From Rickettsiales bacterium (GTDB lineage Bacteria > Pseudomonadota > Alphaproteobacteria > Rickettsiales > Rickettsiaceae): a DNA stretch of 6,642 nt. A program made the position numbers and the translations under genes. The stretch spans positions 1 to 6,642 of the forward strand of contig CANNRM010000032.1 in assembly GCA_947508155.1 (NCBI GenBank). The letters are read 5' to 3'. Under the pieces are notes generated by a model that saw only the letters and a program-made list of their open reading frames with translations, was not told where the DNA came from and made no database searches. Positions 4,826-6,642 of this stretch are shown here, one piece after another; the first letter of the stretch is position 1; the number at the start of each line of letters is the position of its first letter.

Positions 4826-4845
4826 CACGCATACACGGCTTTTAG

Positions 4846-6642
<1,797 letters not shown>

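Larger units (their letters stand above)
4539..4845. other. Intergenic stretch between convergent genes: hairpins and repeat debris
   Basis: This 307-base stretch separates the plus-strand gene ending at 4538 from the minus-strand gyrB stop at 4846. It is more GC-rich than its surroundings. It contains a perfect 7-bp hairpin CGCTTAC-TCAA-GTAAGCG (4558-4575), GTCATT/AATGAC inverted ends (4546-4551 and 4592-4597), and a longer imperfect hairpin at 4618-4645 (13-bp arms, two mismatches). It also contains a possible 53-codon ORF (4586-4747, minus) and a decayed copy of the GATCCCC...GGACGATC repeat at 4787-4825. The hairpin at 4558-4575 lies just after the 4538 stop and could terminate that transcript, although no T-run follows. 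Confidence 0.6.

Overview
The window is AT-rich bacterial DNA, most likely from a host-associated alphaproteobacterium of the Rickettsiales or Holosporales type. This rests on three things. The L13, MiaB and GyrB sequences look alphaproteobacterial (L13 starts [10 protein letters not shown], GyrB ends -NVSNLDI). The GTCATCC...GGGGATC palindromic intergenic repeat is of a kind common in such genomes. Short or broken orphan genes lie between housekeeping genes. The taxon is an inference; no rRNA is present.

Layout: (1) 1-411, minus: 5' part of rplM (ribosomal protein L13), cut by the window edge, with a strong promoter at 458-487. (2) 519-1853, minus: complete miaB (tRNA ms2i6A methylthiotransferase) with all six cluster cysteines. 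(3) 1857-2086: composite palindromic repeat with 38-bp perfect inverted arms around a related hairpin unit. (4) 2108-3370, minus: unrecognised 420-residue acidic protein containing a duplicated ~27-residue motif. (5) 3371-4020: accessory stretch with an AT-rich inverted repeat, a short minus-strand coding remnant whose tail resembles that of the 420-residue protein, a plus-strand orphan ORF, and a 42-bp tandem repeat with promoter-like boxes. (6) 4034-4538, plus: an unrecognised gene broken (or switchable) at a seven-C tract; joined, it encodes 167 residues ending in a CaaX-like Cys-Ile-Asn-Leu. (7) 4539-4845: repeat debris, hairpins and a possible 53-codon minus-strand ORF of different base composition. 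(8) 4846-6642, minus: gyrB lacking roughly its first 200 codons because of the window edge.

The three housekeeping genes do not form a pathway. They concern ribosome assembly, tRNA modification at A37 and DNA supercoiling. Each side of the accessory region has a copy of the same repeat family just downstream of a minus-strand gene (after the 420-residue gene and after gyrB). The region of most interest is 2108-4825: lineage-specific proteins, a decayed relative, tandem repeats and a homopolymer-interrupted gene. This pattern fits a fast-evolving, possibly host-interaction locus, but no function can be proved from sequence alone.
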